DNA of 64,000 bases from Actinomadura meyerae (lineage in GTDB: Bacteria; Actinomycetota; Actinomycetes; Streptosporangiales; Streptosporangiaceae). Under the pieces are notes generated by a model. The model worked only from the letters and a program-made list of their open reading frames with translations. It did not search any database and was not told where the DNA came from. Numbering within the stretch: the stretch's first letter is position 1; each line of letters begins with the position of its first letter. Location: positions 1-64,000 of the forward strand of contig NZ_FZOR01000018.1 of the NCBI RefSeq assembly GCF_900188445.1, given 5' to 3'. The position numbers and the translations under genes are program-made. Positions 42,149 through 50,430 of this stretch are shown here, in pieces.

Positions 42149-42222
42149 AAGACTTCTGTCAGCAATCGGCGGGCCATCCGGTTCAAGGGGCGAACTCGAA
42201 CCCGAGAGCGAGGGAGCCGACG

Positions 42223-43158
42223 ATGAAGGTGCTGGTGGCGGGAGCGACCGGAGCGATGGGCAAGGAACTGGTGCCGCGGCTGGTCGACGCGGGACACGAG
42301 GTGTACGCGATGGTCCGCGGCGAGGCCGCCGGGTCCGCGGCGGCGGCGCTGGGCGCGGTGCCGGTCATCGCCGACGCGCTCGATCGCGCCCAGGTCGAGG
42401 CGGCCGTGCGCAAGGCGGCCCCGGAGGTGGTCGTCAACGAGCTGACCGCCATCGGGCACGTCGACACCCGCCGCTTCGAGCGCAGCTTCGCCGCGACCGA
42501 CCGGCTGCGGACCGAGGGCAACGACAACCTGCTCGCGGCGGCGCGCGCCGCCGGGGTGCGCCGGTACATCGCCCAGAGCAACGGCGCGTTCACCTACGCC
42601 CGGACCGGCGGGCCGGTCAAGGACGAGCAGGACGCCCTGGACGGCGCACCGGTCGCCCAGATGGCGTCGATGATCGCCGCCGTCCGGCACCTGGAGAAGG
42701 CCGTGCTGGACGCCTCCTGGACCGAGGGGATCGTGCTGCGCTACGGCGCGTTCTACGGGCCGGGCACCTCCATGGCGCCGGGCTCGGAGCAGCTCGAGAT
42801 GATCCGCAAGCGCCGGTTCCCGATCGTCGGCGACGGCGGCGGGGTGTGGTCCTTCGTCCACATCGCCGACGCCGCGGAGGCCACGGTCGCGGCGGTGGAG
42901 AACGGCGGGCGCGGCGTCTACAACATCGTCGACGACGACCCCGCGCCGGTCGCGGAGTGGCTGCCGGAGGTGGCGTCGATGCTCGGCGCCAAGAAGCCGA
43001 TGCGCGTCCCGCGGTTCGTCGGGCGGCTGGCCGCCGGGGAGGCCGGCGTCGTGCTCATGACCGAGCTGCGCGGCGCGTCCAACGCCAAGGCCAAGCGCGA
43101 GCTGGGCTGGCGTCCGGCGCACCCGAGCTGGCGCCAGGGCCTCCGGGCCGGGATGTGA
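42223..43158 (+). CDS. NAD(P)-dependent epimerase/reductase-like protein
   Basis: A 311-residue extended-SDR (epimerase-like) protein. The nucleotide motif GATGAMGKELVPRL is at 7-20, and the C-terminal half has VLRYGAFYGPGTSMAPG and SFVHIADAAEATVAAVENG typical of this group. The usual catalytic YxxxK is not clear: the expected region reads AQSNGAFTYARTGG, so it may act as an atypical reductase or binding protein. It is 86 bp after the ECF41 sigma gene on the same strand, where the conserved target of such sigma factors usually lies. ATG 42223 follows agggag. Confidence 0.8.
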   Translation: MKVLVAGATGAMGKELVPRLVDAGHEVYAMVRGEAAGSAAAALGAVPVIADALDRAQVEAAVRKAAPEVVVNELTAIGHVDTRRFERSFAATDRLRTEGNDNLLAAARAAGVRRYIAQSNGAFTYARTGGPVKDEQDALDGAPVAQMASMIAAVRHLEKAVLDASWTEGIVLRYGAFYGPGTSMAPGSEQLEMIRKRRFPIVGDGGGVWSFVHIADAAEATVAAVENGGRGVYNIVDDDPAPVAEWLPEVASMLGAKKPMRVPRFVGRLAAGEAGVVLMTELRGASNAKAKRELGWRPAHPSWRQGLRAGM

Positions 43159-43189
43159 CGCGCCCTTCGTCCCGGAGGACCGCGTCCGG

Positions 43190-43969
43190 TCAGGTGGAGG
43201 ACGGCTTGTCGTCGCCCGCCGGCTTGATCGGCTGGGTCGTCGAGGAGCGGCGGTGGCGGGACGCCTTGCGGCGGCCCGCCACCAGGACGTCGTCGTCGGG
43301 GTCGTCGCCCGGCTTGCCCTTGGTCTTTCCGGACCCCGGCGTGGACGGCTCGGCTGCGGTGGGCGCGCCGGCGGACGCGCCGGCGGACGCGTCGGCGGAC
43401 GCGTCGGCGGGTGCGTCGGCGGGCGGCTCGGGCGCGCGGGGCTTCGGTGCGCGGCGCGGCTTCTTCGGCGGCTTGAGCTCGGCCTGGCGGAGCGATTCCA
43501 CGAAGCTGGCGGCGTCGTCCTCCTCCTGCGCGTCGCCGGCGCCGCGCAGGCGCTTGCCGATGATCCACTGGTCGAGCGTGAGGCGGCCGCCGCCCCCCGC
43601 GGCGAACACCAGGCTGGCCATGCCGAGGGCGACGACGAGCTCGTAGCCGTTGCGGACGGCCCCCTCGTCCACCATGAACAGGCCCTGGTCGGCGTGGACG
43701 AACACGAACGCGCCCGCCATGTCGAGGAACAGCAGGGCGCCGGTGACCGGCAGGCCCAGCCCGGCGATCAGCGCGGCGCCGCCGAGGAGCTCGACGAACG
43801 CGGAGTACACGGCGGCGGCGGTGGGCAGCGGCACGCCGAGGCCGTCGAAGGTGCGGCCGGTCGCGGTGATGCCCGCTTCGATCTTCTGCCAGCCGTGCGC
43901 CATGAACACGATGCCCACGCCGAGCCGCGCGAGGGCTGCCACGACGTCGTAGAGCGGCCGAGAGCGCAT
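43190..43969 (-). CDS. DoxX family membrane protein with Ala/Pro/Asp-rich tail
   Basis: A 259-residue protein. The first ~135 residues hold four predicted helices of a DoxX domain (RLGVGIVFMAHGWQKIEAG and FVELLGGAALIAGLGLPVTGALLFLDMAGAFVFVH). The remaining part is a charged, low-complexity cytoplasmic tail with repeats such as DAPADASADASAGASAG and a basic segment (GRRKASRHRRS). DoxX proteins occur in quinone-linked redox systems; the precise role is unknown. The tail varies in repeat number. It starts at ATG 43969 after a weak site. Confidence 0.85.
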   Translation of the reverse strand: MRSRPLYDVVAALARLGVGIVFMAHGWQKIEAGITATGRTFDGLGVPLPTAAAVYSAFVELLGGAALIAGLGLPVTGALLFLDMAGAFVFVHADQGLFMVDEGAVRNGYELVVALGMASLVFAAGGGGRLTLDQWIIGKRLRGAGDAQEEDDAASFVESLRQAELKPPKKPRRAPKPRAPEPPADAPADASADASAGASAGAPTAAEPSTPGSGKTKGKPGDDPDDDVLVAGRRKASRHRRSSTTQPIKPAGDDKPSST

Positions 43970-44106
43970 CCGTCGACTCCTTAGACACGGGGGATAGGGG
44001 CCCGGTTAGCCGCAGAGTATGACGGCATGCTGCGAGAAATCGCGAACCATGCAGGTGAGACGAGCGATCGGCAGGTCGCGGGCACCAGGGAGGCCGATGC
44101 GGTGGC

Positions 44107-45072
44107 CTAGCGGGTGCGGCCGCGGGGCTTCAGGCGGGTCGGCGGCATCGCGGGGGCGGCGAGCCGGTCGCCGTGGTAGCCCTCGACGGTGCCGAACCGG
44201 TCGCCGGTCATCCAGTCCTCGCGCGCCTGGGCGATCTCCTCGCCGGCCCGCGCGACGAAGTTCCACCACATGACGAGCTTCTCCTCGAACGGCTCGCCCC
44301 CGAGCAGGACGAAGGAGCCCGGTTCGTCGCCGCGGACCCGCAGCTCGCGGCGCCCGCAGCCGAGGTAGAGCATGGAGCCGGGCTCCAGCCGCTCGTTGTC
44401 GATCTCCAGGCGGCCCGACATGGTGAGCGCCGCGTACTCGAAGTCGGGATCGACCGGGACGCGCACGTCGGCGGCGTCGTCCAGGGTGATGTCCGCGCCC
44501 ATGATGGGGGTGAACGTCGTACCGGGGGAGGCCGCGCCGTCGAGTTCGCCCAGCAGGACCTTGGCGGTGAAGCCGGGCGCGGTCACCACGGGAAGGTCGG
44601 CGTAGAACTCCCACTTGGGGTCGGTGTGGCGGTGCCCGTCCGGTAGTGCGACCCACAGCTGGGCGCCGTGCAGGATCGGCGAGTGCGCGCGCGGGGACTC
44701 CTCCGAGTGCGCGATGGCCCGTCCAGCGGTCATCAGCCCGAGTTGCTTCGGACGGATCGTCTGCAGGCTGCCGAGGCTGTCGCGGTGCAGTACCTCGCCC
44801 CCGTGGAGCCAGCTCACCGTCTGCAGCCCGATGTGCGGGTGCGGCGGTACCTGCATGCCGGGCTCGTCGGTGATGTCGTCCGGGCCGTAGTGGTCGACGA
44901 AGCACCATGCGCCCACCATGCGCCGTCCCAGGCTGGGCAGCAGCCTGCGGACGACCGTGCTCTCCCCCAGCGGAACCCGCCTCGGTGGCAGCAGCTCGTG
45001 CACGGGCCGCGCCGACACCTCGTCCCGTCCGCCCGTCTGCACCGGCTTGGGCCGGACATCGAGATTGCTCAC
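44107..45072 (-). CDS. Pirin family protein
   Basis: A 321-residue bicupin with the pirin signature: RMVGAWCFVDHYGPDDI, then PHPHIGLQTVSWLHGGEVLHRDSLGS, holding metal-binding histidines of the N-terminal cupin, and a C-terminal cupin with FEEKLVMWWNFVARAGEEIAQAREDW. Bacterial pirins can act as quercetin dioxygenases or regulators of enzyme complexes. The GTG start at 45072 follows ggggaggg by about 12 bp. It is divergent from the lipoate ligase gene (107 bp). Confidence 0.88.
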   Translation of the reverse strand: MSNLDVRPKPVQTGGRDEVSARPVHELLPPRRVPLGESTVVRRLLPSLGRRMVGAWCFVDHYGPDDITDEPGMQVPPHPHIGLQTVSWLHGGEVLHRDSLGSLQTIRPKQLGLMTAGRAIAHSEESPRAHSPILHGAQLWVALPDGHRHTDPKWEFYADLPVVTAPGFTAKVLLGELDGAASPGTTFTPIMGADITLDDAADVRVPVDPDFEYAALTMSGRLEIDNERLEPGSMLYLGCGRRELRVRGDEPGSFVLLGGEPFEEKLVMWWNFVARAGEEIAQAREDWMTGDRFGTVEGYHGDRLAAPAMPPTRLKPRGRTR

Positions 45073-45145
45073 CGGAACCGTCCCCCTCCCCACGAAACCG
45101 TCCCTTAACGATGCCCTACGCCCGGGGCGGACGAACCTGCGGAAT

Positions 45146-45161
45146 GGGGCACCCGTGCCCC
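45146..45161. promoter_or_regulatory. Palindrome upstream of the lipoate ligase gene
   Basis: GGGGCACCCGTGCCCC is a perfect palindrome with a 2-bp centre, 17 bp before the ATG at 45179. There is no clear ribosome site, so the palindrome may be an operator or a hairpin that affects the start. Confidence 0.35.
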
Positions 45162-45178
45162 GGGTTCTGCTGTATGTG

Positions 45179-46228
45179 ATGCACGGTGAGTACAAGGTCC
45201 CCGGCGGCAAGCTCGTGGTCGCCGACGTCGACGTCGTTGACGGGCTTCTGCGCGCCCCCAGGATCAGCGGCGACTTCTTCCTCGAACCGGACGAGGCCCT
45301 GGACGCGATCAACGCCGTCCTGGACGGGCTGCCCGCCGGGCTGGACGCGCGGGCGATCGGTGCCCGCGTCCAGGCCGGGCTGCCGCGCGACACGGTGATG
45401 CTCGGCCTCACCGCCGAGGCCGTGGGCGTCGCGGTGCGGCGCGCGGTCGCGCGGGCGTCCGACTGGCGCGACCACGACTGGCGGCTGATCCACGAACCGC
45501 CGCAGGAGCCCGCCCTGCACATGGCGATCGACCAGGTGCTCGCCGAGGAGGTCGGCGCGGGCCGCCGCCCGCCGACGCTGCGGGTGTGGGAGTGGGCGTC
45601 GCCCGCCGTGGTCATCGGCAGCTTCCAGTCGCTGCGCAACGAGGTCGACGCGGAGGCGGCGCGGCGGCACGGGGTGGACGTGGTGCGGCGCATCAGCGGC
45701 GGCGGCGCGATGTTCATCGAGCCCGGCAACACCATCACCTACTCGGTGTACGCGCCGGAGTCGCTGGTCGCGGGCATGTCGTTCGCGGAGAGCTACGCGT
45801 TCCTGGACGACTGGGTGCTGGGCGCGCTCGGCGAACTCGGCATCAGGGCGTGGTACCAGCCGCTGAACGACATCACCTCCGACAACGGCAAGATCGCCGG
45901 CGCGGCGCAGAAGCGGCTCTCGTCCGGCGCCGTGCTGCACCACGTGACGATGGCCTACGACATCGACGCCGAGAAGATGCTGCGGGTGCTGCGGATCGGC
46001 CGGGAGAAGGTGTCCGACAAGGGCATCGCCAGCGCGGTGAAGCGGGTGGACCCGCTGCGGCGGCAGACCGGGCTGCCCCGCGAGGAGATCATCGACCGCA
46101 TGATCGCGCACTTCCGGGGGCGGTACGGGCTGATCGGCGACCGGGTGCGCGACGACGAGATGCGGCTGGCCCGCAAGTACGTCACCGACAAGTTCAGCAC
46201 CGCCGAATGGACGGCGCGCGTGCCCTGA
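45179..46228 (+). CDS. Lipoate--protein ligase A, with N-terminal accessory domain
   Basis: A 349-residue biotin/lipoate transferase. The catalytic part (about 100-349) includes RRISGGGAMFIEPGNTITYSV and the lysine segment ITSDNGKIAGAAQKRLSSGAVLHHVTM. The first ~85 residues (MHGEYKVPGGKLVVADV, GDFFLEPDEALDAINAVL) match the accessory domain that normally lies C-terminal in LplA, so domain order is reversed. The full reaction (lipoate activation and transfer to E2/GcvH) should be preserved. ATG 45179 lacks a clear ribosome site. It is divergent from the pirin gene. Confidence 0.87.
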   Translation: MHGEYKVPGGKLVVADVDVVDGLLRAPRISGDFFLEPDEALDAINAVLDGLPAGLDARAIGARVQAGLPRDTVMLGLTAEAVGVAVRRAVARASDWRDHDWRLIHEPPQEPALHMAIDQVLAEEVGAGRRPPTLRVWEWASPAVVIGSFQSLRNEVDAEAARRHGVDVVRRISGGGAMFIEPGNTITYSVYAPESLVAGMSFAESYAFLDDWVLGALGELGIRAWYQPLNDITSDNGKIAGAAQKRLSSGAVLHHVTMAYDIDAEKMLRVLRIGREKVSDKGIASAVKRVDPLRRQTGLPREEIIDRMIAHFRGRYGLIGDRVRDDEMRLARKYVTDKFSTAEWTARVP

Positions 46229-46349
46229 CACGCCCCGAACGGCGGGCGGAACCCTCGCGCCTGCTCGTGCGTCCTCCTGTCAGGCAGGTCGCGGGGCCGG
46301 CGCGGCACGCCATAGGTTGGTCTCCGTCGGCCGAAGATGAGGAGCGTTG

Positions 46350-47798
46350 ATGTCGATGCAGAAGGGTGCCAACACCGCGGTGCCCGTCCCCTCGGTGCGG
46401 GTCGAGCTGGGCTGGCAGGCCGGTCCCGGCGTGCCGGACGCGGACGCGTCGGCGCTCCTGGTGACCGAGAGCGGACGCGTGCGCTCGGACGACGACTTCG
46501 TCTTCTACAACCAGCCGGCGCACGCCTCCGGCGCCGTCCGGCACGAGGGCAAGCAGCAGGGCCCGACGGTCCTGGACGTCCTGGCGGTCGACCTGGACCG
46601 GGTCGAGCCCGCCATCGACAAGGTCGTCATCGCGGCGTCCGCCGACGGCGGGACGTTCGGCCAGTTCCAGGGCCTGTACGTGCGCCTGGTGGACGCGGCG
46701 GGCGGCACGGAGGTCGCCCGGTTCGACAACCCGGGCGCGACCTCGGAGACGGCGTTCGTCCTCGGCGAGCTGTACCGGCGGCAGGGCGCGTGGAAGTTCC
46801 GCGCGGTCGGCCAGGGCTACGACTCGGGCCTCGCGGGCCTCGCCACCGACTACGGCATCTCGGTCGACGACCCCGGCCAGGCGGCGCCCCCGCCGCCCCC
46901 GGCCCCGCCGCAGCCCGCGCAGCCGCAGGCACCGGCGCAGCCGCAGTACGCGCCGCCGCCGCCCCCGCCCGGCGGGCAGTACGTCCCGCCTCCGCCGCCC
47001 GGCGGCCAGTACGCGCCTCCGCCTCCGCCCGGCCAGTACGCGCCGCCTCCGCCTCCGCCCGGCGGGCAGTACACGCCGCCCCCGCCGCCCGGTGGCCAGT
47101 ACGCGCCGCCCCCGCCCGGCCAGTACGCGCCTCCGCCCCCGCCCGCCGGGGCGGCGCCGCAGCAGGGCGGCAAGATCTCCCTGACGAAGAACGCGCCATC
47201 GGTGTCGCTCACCAAGCACGGCGCGACCGGCGGCCACATGCGCGTCAACCTCAACTGGACCGCGCGCGCGGGCGTCGCGAAGGGGCTCCTCGGCAAGCGC
47301 CGCCGCGGCGTCGACCTCGACCTCGACCTGTGCTGCCTCTGGGAGCTGCAGGACGGCCGCAAGGGCATCATCCACGCGATCGGCGACATGGGCGCCCTGG
47401 AGCGCGCGCCCTTCATCAAGCTCGACAAGGACGACCGCACCGGCGCCGTCGAGTCGGGCGAGAACCTCCACATCAACCTCGACCACACCAAGGACTTCAA
47501 GCGCATCCTGGTGTTCGCCGAGATCTACGACGGCGCCGACGACTTCCGCGGCCTGGACGCCATCGCCACCCTGTTCCCGGTGGGCGCGCCCCCGATCGAG
47601 ATGCGGATGGACGACTGCGTGGACGCCTCCCGCGACGCCGTCCTGGCGCTCATCGAGAACGTGAACGGCGAGCTGGTCGTCCGGCGCGAGGGACGCTTCA
47701 TCCTCCCGCCGCCCGGCCGTCCGCGCTGGGGGAAGATGGCCGTCGACCAGGCCTACGCCTGGAACCTGGAGTGGGTCGCCTCCCGCGGGAAGGACTGA
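46350..47798 (+). CDS. TerD-type protein with two TerD domains and a GGQYxPPPPP linker
   Basis: A 482-residue protein with an N-terminal TerD domain (about 3-172: VRVELGWQ, DDDFVFYNQP, VDLDRVEPAIDKVVIAAS), a Pro/Gly/Tyr/Gln repeat linker (about 198-267) and a second C-terminal TerD-like domain (about 275-482: MRVNLNWTA, GRKGIIHAIGD, KRILVFAEIYDG). TerD proteins bind calcium and are linked to tellurite or stress resistance. The first domain has the Asp-rich binding sites; whether the second does too needs an alignment. No ter operon is next to it. The ATG at 46350 follows gaggag. Confidence 0.85.
   Translation: MSMQKGANTAVPVPSVRVELGWQAGPGVPDADASALLVTESGRVRSDDDFVFYNQPAHASGAVRHEGKQQGPTVLDVLAVDLDRVEPAIDKVVIAASADGGTFGQFQGLYVRLVDAAGGTEVARFDNPGATSETAFVLGELYRRQGAWKFRAVGQGYDSGLAGLATDYGISVDDPGQAAPPPPPAPPQPAQPQAPAQPQYAPPPPPPGGQYVPPPPPGGQYAPPPPPGQYAPPPPPPGGQYTPPPPPGGQYAPPPPGQYAPPPPPAGAAPQQGGKISLTKNAPSVSLTKHGATGGHMRVNLNWTARAGVAKGLLGKRRRGVDLDLDLCCLWELQDGRKGIIHAIGDMGALERAPFIKLDKDDRTGAVESGENLHINLDHTKDFKRILVFAEIYDGADDFRGLDAIATLFPVGAPPIEMRMDDCVDASRDAVLALIENVNGELVVRREGRFILPPPGRPRWGKMAVDQAYAWNLEWVASRGKD
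46944..47150 (+). repeat. Tandem repeat encoding the Tyr/Gly/Pro linker
   Basis: Around seven copies of a 24- to 33-bp unit encode GGQYAPPPPP and variants (for example YVPPPPP, YTPPPPP, QYAPPPP). All differ in whole codons, so the reading frame is kept. Such repeats can expand or contract. Confidence 0.8.
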
Positions 47799-47828
47799 CG
47801 GCTCCGCCCGGGTCGCCCACCGGGGCGC

Positions 47829-48461
47829 TCACGCGGCCTTGAGGTGGTCGGCGAGCTTCTTGTCGTGGGCGACCCGCACCAGGGCGGCGGTGAAGCGGGC
47901 GAGGTCCTTGTCGGCGACCTTGTCTGCGAGCTCGCCGGGGTCGGTGGGCAGCCCGATCCGTTCGGCGCCCTTCTTCACCTGGTCGTCGATGTGGGGGCGA
48001 AGCCACGGCCAGATGGCCTGCGCTTCGCGGCAGAAGATGTCCACGCCGGTGGGGCCGATGCCGGGGAACTCCTGGAGCAGGTCGGCGGCCTTGTTCGGGT
48101 CGCGCTCGGCCTCGATCGCGAGGCGCCGCAGGTCGCCCTTGTACTTGTCCTGGACGAGCTCGGCGGTGTCGCCGAGGCGGGACGCGGTGCTCTCGTCGTA
48201 GCGGACGTAGTGGCCGCGGCCGAGCGCGTCCACCCGGTCCTGCCACGACATGCGGGCCATCCCGCGCGGGGTTCCGCCGCCCGCCTCGAACAGCTCGCGG
48301 GCGGCGGCGACCGCGATCTCCGACGAGATGCGCGTGCTCAGCAGGTTGGCCAGGACGAGCAGCTTGAACAGCGCGGAAGGCTGGTCCTTCAGCGTGATGC
48401 CCGCGTCTTCGGCGAACGTCCGGCCGGACTCGCGCAGCAGGTTCTTCACAACGGCATCCAT
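47829..48461 (-). CDS. HhH-GPD (endonuclease III-like) protein
   Basis: A 210-residue helical protein. The helix-hairpin-helix is visible in LLQEFPGIGPTGVDIFCREAQ (about 128-148), with an Asp downstream (WLRPHIDDQ), as in base-excision glycosylases of the HhH-GPD family. The Lys of bifunctional endonuclease III is not evident, and it lacks the C-terminal Fe-S cysteines, so it is either a monofunctional glycosylase or an unassigned relative. ATG 48461 follows gaggtag. It lies 70 bp downstream of rnhB on the same strand. The convergent TerD gene ends 30 bp away. Confidence 0.72.
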   Translation of the reverse strand: MDAVVKNLLRESGRTFAEDAGITLKDQPSALFKLLVLANLLSTRISSEIAVAAARELFEAGGGTPRGMARMSWQDRVDALGRGHYVRYDESTASRLGDTAELVQDKYKGDLRRLAIEAERDPNKAADLLQEFPGIGPTGVDIFCREAQAIWPWLRPHIDDQVKKGAERIGLPTDPGELADKVADKDLARFTAALVRVAHDKKLADHLKAA

Positions 48462-48532
48462 GGCATCTACCTCCCGTGGATGGCGCTTACCCGGCCGGGC
48501 GGGGATGACTCCTGGGCGGTGCCCGGCCAGGG

Positions 48533-49360
48533 TCACAGGAGGCTGAGCTGGCCTTCCCCCGCGAGCGGGTCGCGGTGCTTCTTCAGATGCCGCCAGCGCG
48601 GGAGGTCGTCCAGGTACGACCAGGACATCCGGTGGTGCGGCGTGGGGCCGTGCTCTTCCAGCGCCTTCTGGTGGACGGGTGACGGGTATCCCGCACTGTC
48701 GGCGAACCCGTAGCCGGGGAACTCGCCGTCCAGCTCCGCCATCAGCCGGTCGCGGTGGACCTTCGCCAGGACGGACGCCGCCGCGACCGTCACCGACCTC
48801 TGGTCGGCCTTCACCTCGCACCGGACGCGCCAGGATCGGCCCAGGAAGTCGTGCTTGCCGTCGAGGAGGACGACGTCGGGCCGGACGGGCAGCGACTCCA
48901 GCGCGCGGACGGCGGCGCGCCGCAGCGCCTCGGTCATGCCGACCTCGTCGATCTCCTCGGGAGGCGCCGCACCGATCGCGTGCCCCGCGAGCCAGCCCGG
49001 CAGCAGTCCGGCGAACGCCTCGCGGTGCGCCTCGGTGAGCAGTTTGGAGTCCGTCAGCGCGATGGTCTTCTTGCCGCGTCCGGGCACGACCGGCGGCGGG
49101 CTGAGGTCGGTGACGGCGGCGCACACCACGACGGGGCCCGCCCAGGCGCCGCGCCCGACCTCGTCCACTCCGGCGATGATGAGGGGCGCGCCCTTGGCGG
49201 ACGGTGCGGCCAGCAGCTCGCCCTCGATCTCGTAGCCTGCCACGCGCGGGACCGCGTGCGGCCCGGCAGGGGTGTGGTCCATGCCGGGGAGGGCAGCGGT
49301 CGGGTCGGTCGTGGTGGGGTCGGTCGTGGTGGGGTCGGTCGTGGTGGTCGGGTCGGGCAA
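48533..49360 (-). CDS. rnhB: Ribonuclease HII
   Basis: A 275-residue enzyme removing ribonucleotides from RNA-DNA hybrids. The catalytic GVDEVGRGAWAGP (about 64-76; Asp and Glu) is followed by the Asp in VLLDGKHDFLG and by AAASVLAKVHRDRLM. The N-terminal ~60 residues include a Thr/Asp/Pro tandem repeat (DPTTT) encoded by a 15-bp DNA repeat, absent from typical RNase HII. The annotated start is TTG 49360 with an aggag site 5 nt upstream; an ATG at 49282 is possible but has no ribosome site. It lies between the dehalogenase-like and HhH genes. Confidence 0.93.
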   Translation of the reverse strand: MPDPTTTTDPTTTDPTTTDPTAALPGMDHTPAGPHAVPRVAGYEIEGELLAAPSAKGAPLIIAGVDEVGRGAWAGPVVVCAAVTDLSPPPVVPGRGKKTIALTDSKLLTEAHREAFAGLLPGWLAGHAIGAAPPEEIDEVGMTEALRRAAVRALESLPVRPDVVLLDGKHDFLGRSWRVRCEVKADQRSVTVAAASVLAKVHRDRLMAELDGEFPGYGFADSAGYPSPVHQKALEEHGPTPHHRMSWSYLDDLPRWRHLKKHRDPLAGEGQLSLL

Positions 49361-49369
49361 GGAGGCTCC

Positions 49370-50278
49370 TCAGGAACGCATGAACGCCGCGATCGCGTGG
49401 CCGAGCCGTTCCCCGTCGTCCTCCTGGAGGAAGTGGCCCGCGCCGTCGATCGTAGGGTGCTCGACGCCCTGCGCGCCCGGAACCAGCTGCTTGAACAGCG
49501 GCGCCATCGCCCCGGTGATGGGGTCCTTGTCGCTGAAGGCCACCAGGAACGGCTTCTCCCACGCGCGCAGGACGTCCCACGCGTCGCGGTTGGGCTGCGC
49601 CTCCGGATCGTCGGGCTCGGCGGGGACGAGCGCCGGCATGGCGCGCGGCCCCGCCTTGTACGACTCGTCCGGGAACGGCGCGTCGTAGGCGGCGCGCACG
49701 TCGTCGGCCAGTGCGGTGCGGCATCCGGCGGCGATGTTGCGGGCGATGTCGAACTCGGGCGCGGTGCGGACGGACTGGCGGAACCTCAGCCACGTCTCCG
49801 GCATCGGGAAGTCGCCCGTGGGCAGCCCGGTGTTGGCGACGACGACACGGGAGAAGCGGTCCTGGTGGGCGGTCACCAGGCGCAGGCCGATGAGGCCGCC
49901 CCAGTCCTGCCCGACGAGGGTCACGTCGTGGAGGCCGAGGGCGTCGAAGACCAGCGCGCGCGTCCACTCGATGTGGCGGGCGTAGGTGTGGTCGGTGATC
50001 TCGGCGGGCTTGTCGGAGCGGCCGAAGCCGACGAGGTCGGGCACGACCACGCGCAGCCCCGCGTCCGCCAAGACCCGCATGACGCGGCGGTAGAGGAACG
50101 ACCAGCTCGGTTCACCGTGCAGGCACAGCACCACGGGACCGTCGGGCGGGCCCGCCTCGACGTAGGCCATCCGCAGAGTTCCGTCACCGTCCTGGGCCGG
50201 GACGTCCGCGTAGCGGGGTTCGTAAGGGAAGTCCGGGAGTTGCTCGAAGCGTTCGTCTGGCGTGCGCAGGATCCGCAT
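49370..50278 (-). CDS. Haloalkane dehalogenase-like alpha/beta hydrolase (HLD-I type)
   Basis: A 302-residue alpha/beta hydrolase. The nucleophile elbow is GQDWGG, with Asp125 and the adjacent Trp126 matching the catalytic Asp124 and halide-binding Trp125 of Xanthobacter DhlA, after HGEPSWSFLYRR (54-65), the HLD-I signature. The catalytic His is in IDGAGHFLQEDDGE. A second Trp for halide binding may be Trp163. Subfamily I enzymes cleave carbon-halogen bonds, and natural substrates in actinobacteria are mostly unknown. The start ATG 50278 matches the typical N-terminus (LRTPDERF); upstream ATGs at 50287/50290 are alternatives. Confidence 0.85.
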   Translation of the reverse strand: MRILRTPDERFEQLPDFPYEPRYADVPAQDGDGTLRMAYVEAGPPDGPVVLCLHGEPSWSFLYRRVMRVLADAGLRVVVPDLVGFGRSDKPAEITDHTYARHIEWTRALVFDALGLHDVTLVGQDWGGLIGLRLVTAHQDRFSRVVVANTGLPTGDFPMPETWLRFRQSVRTAPEFDIARNIAAGCRTALADDVRAAYDAPFPDESYKAGPRAMPALVPAEPDDPEAQPNRDAWDVLRAWEKPFLVAFSDKDPITGAMAPLFKQLVPGAQGVEHPTIDGAGHFLQEDDGERLGHAIAAFMRS

Positions 50279-50312
50279 GCGCCTCATCATGGCAGCGCCG
50301 CCGCGGCCCGTT

Positions 50313-50353
50313 CTGCGGAAGGTACGCCCGCGCAGTCTGCGGTAGGCACGCCC
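50313..50353. repeat. 17-bp direct repeat, period 24 bp
   Basis: Two copies of CTGCGGAAGGTACGCCC (50313-50329) and CTGCGGTAGGCACGCCC (50337-50353) match at 15 of 17 bases, in the divergent region between the dehalogenase-like and AAA+ genes. It may be a regulator site. The function is unknown. Confidence 0.6.
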
Positions 50354-50430
50354 AGGCGGGCGGCGCGCGAGCCAAGGTTCCTCGCGGGGGGAGTCCCGTT
50401 CCGGGCGGTCCTGCGCTTTACTCGCTCTTG

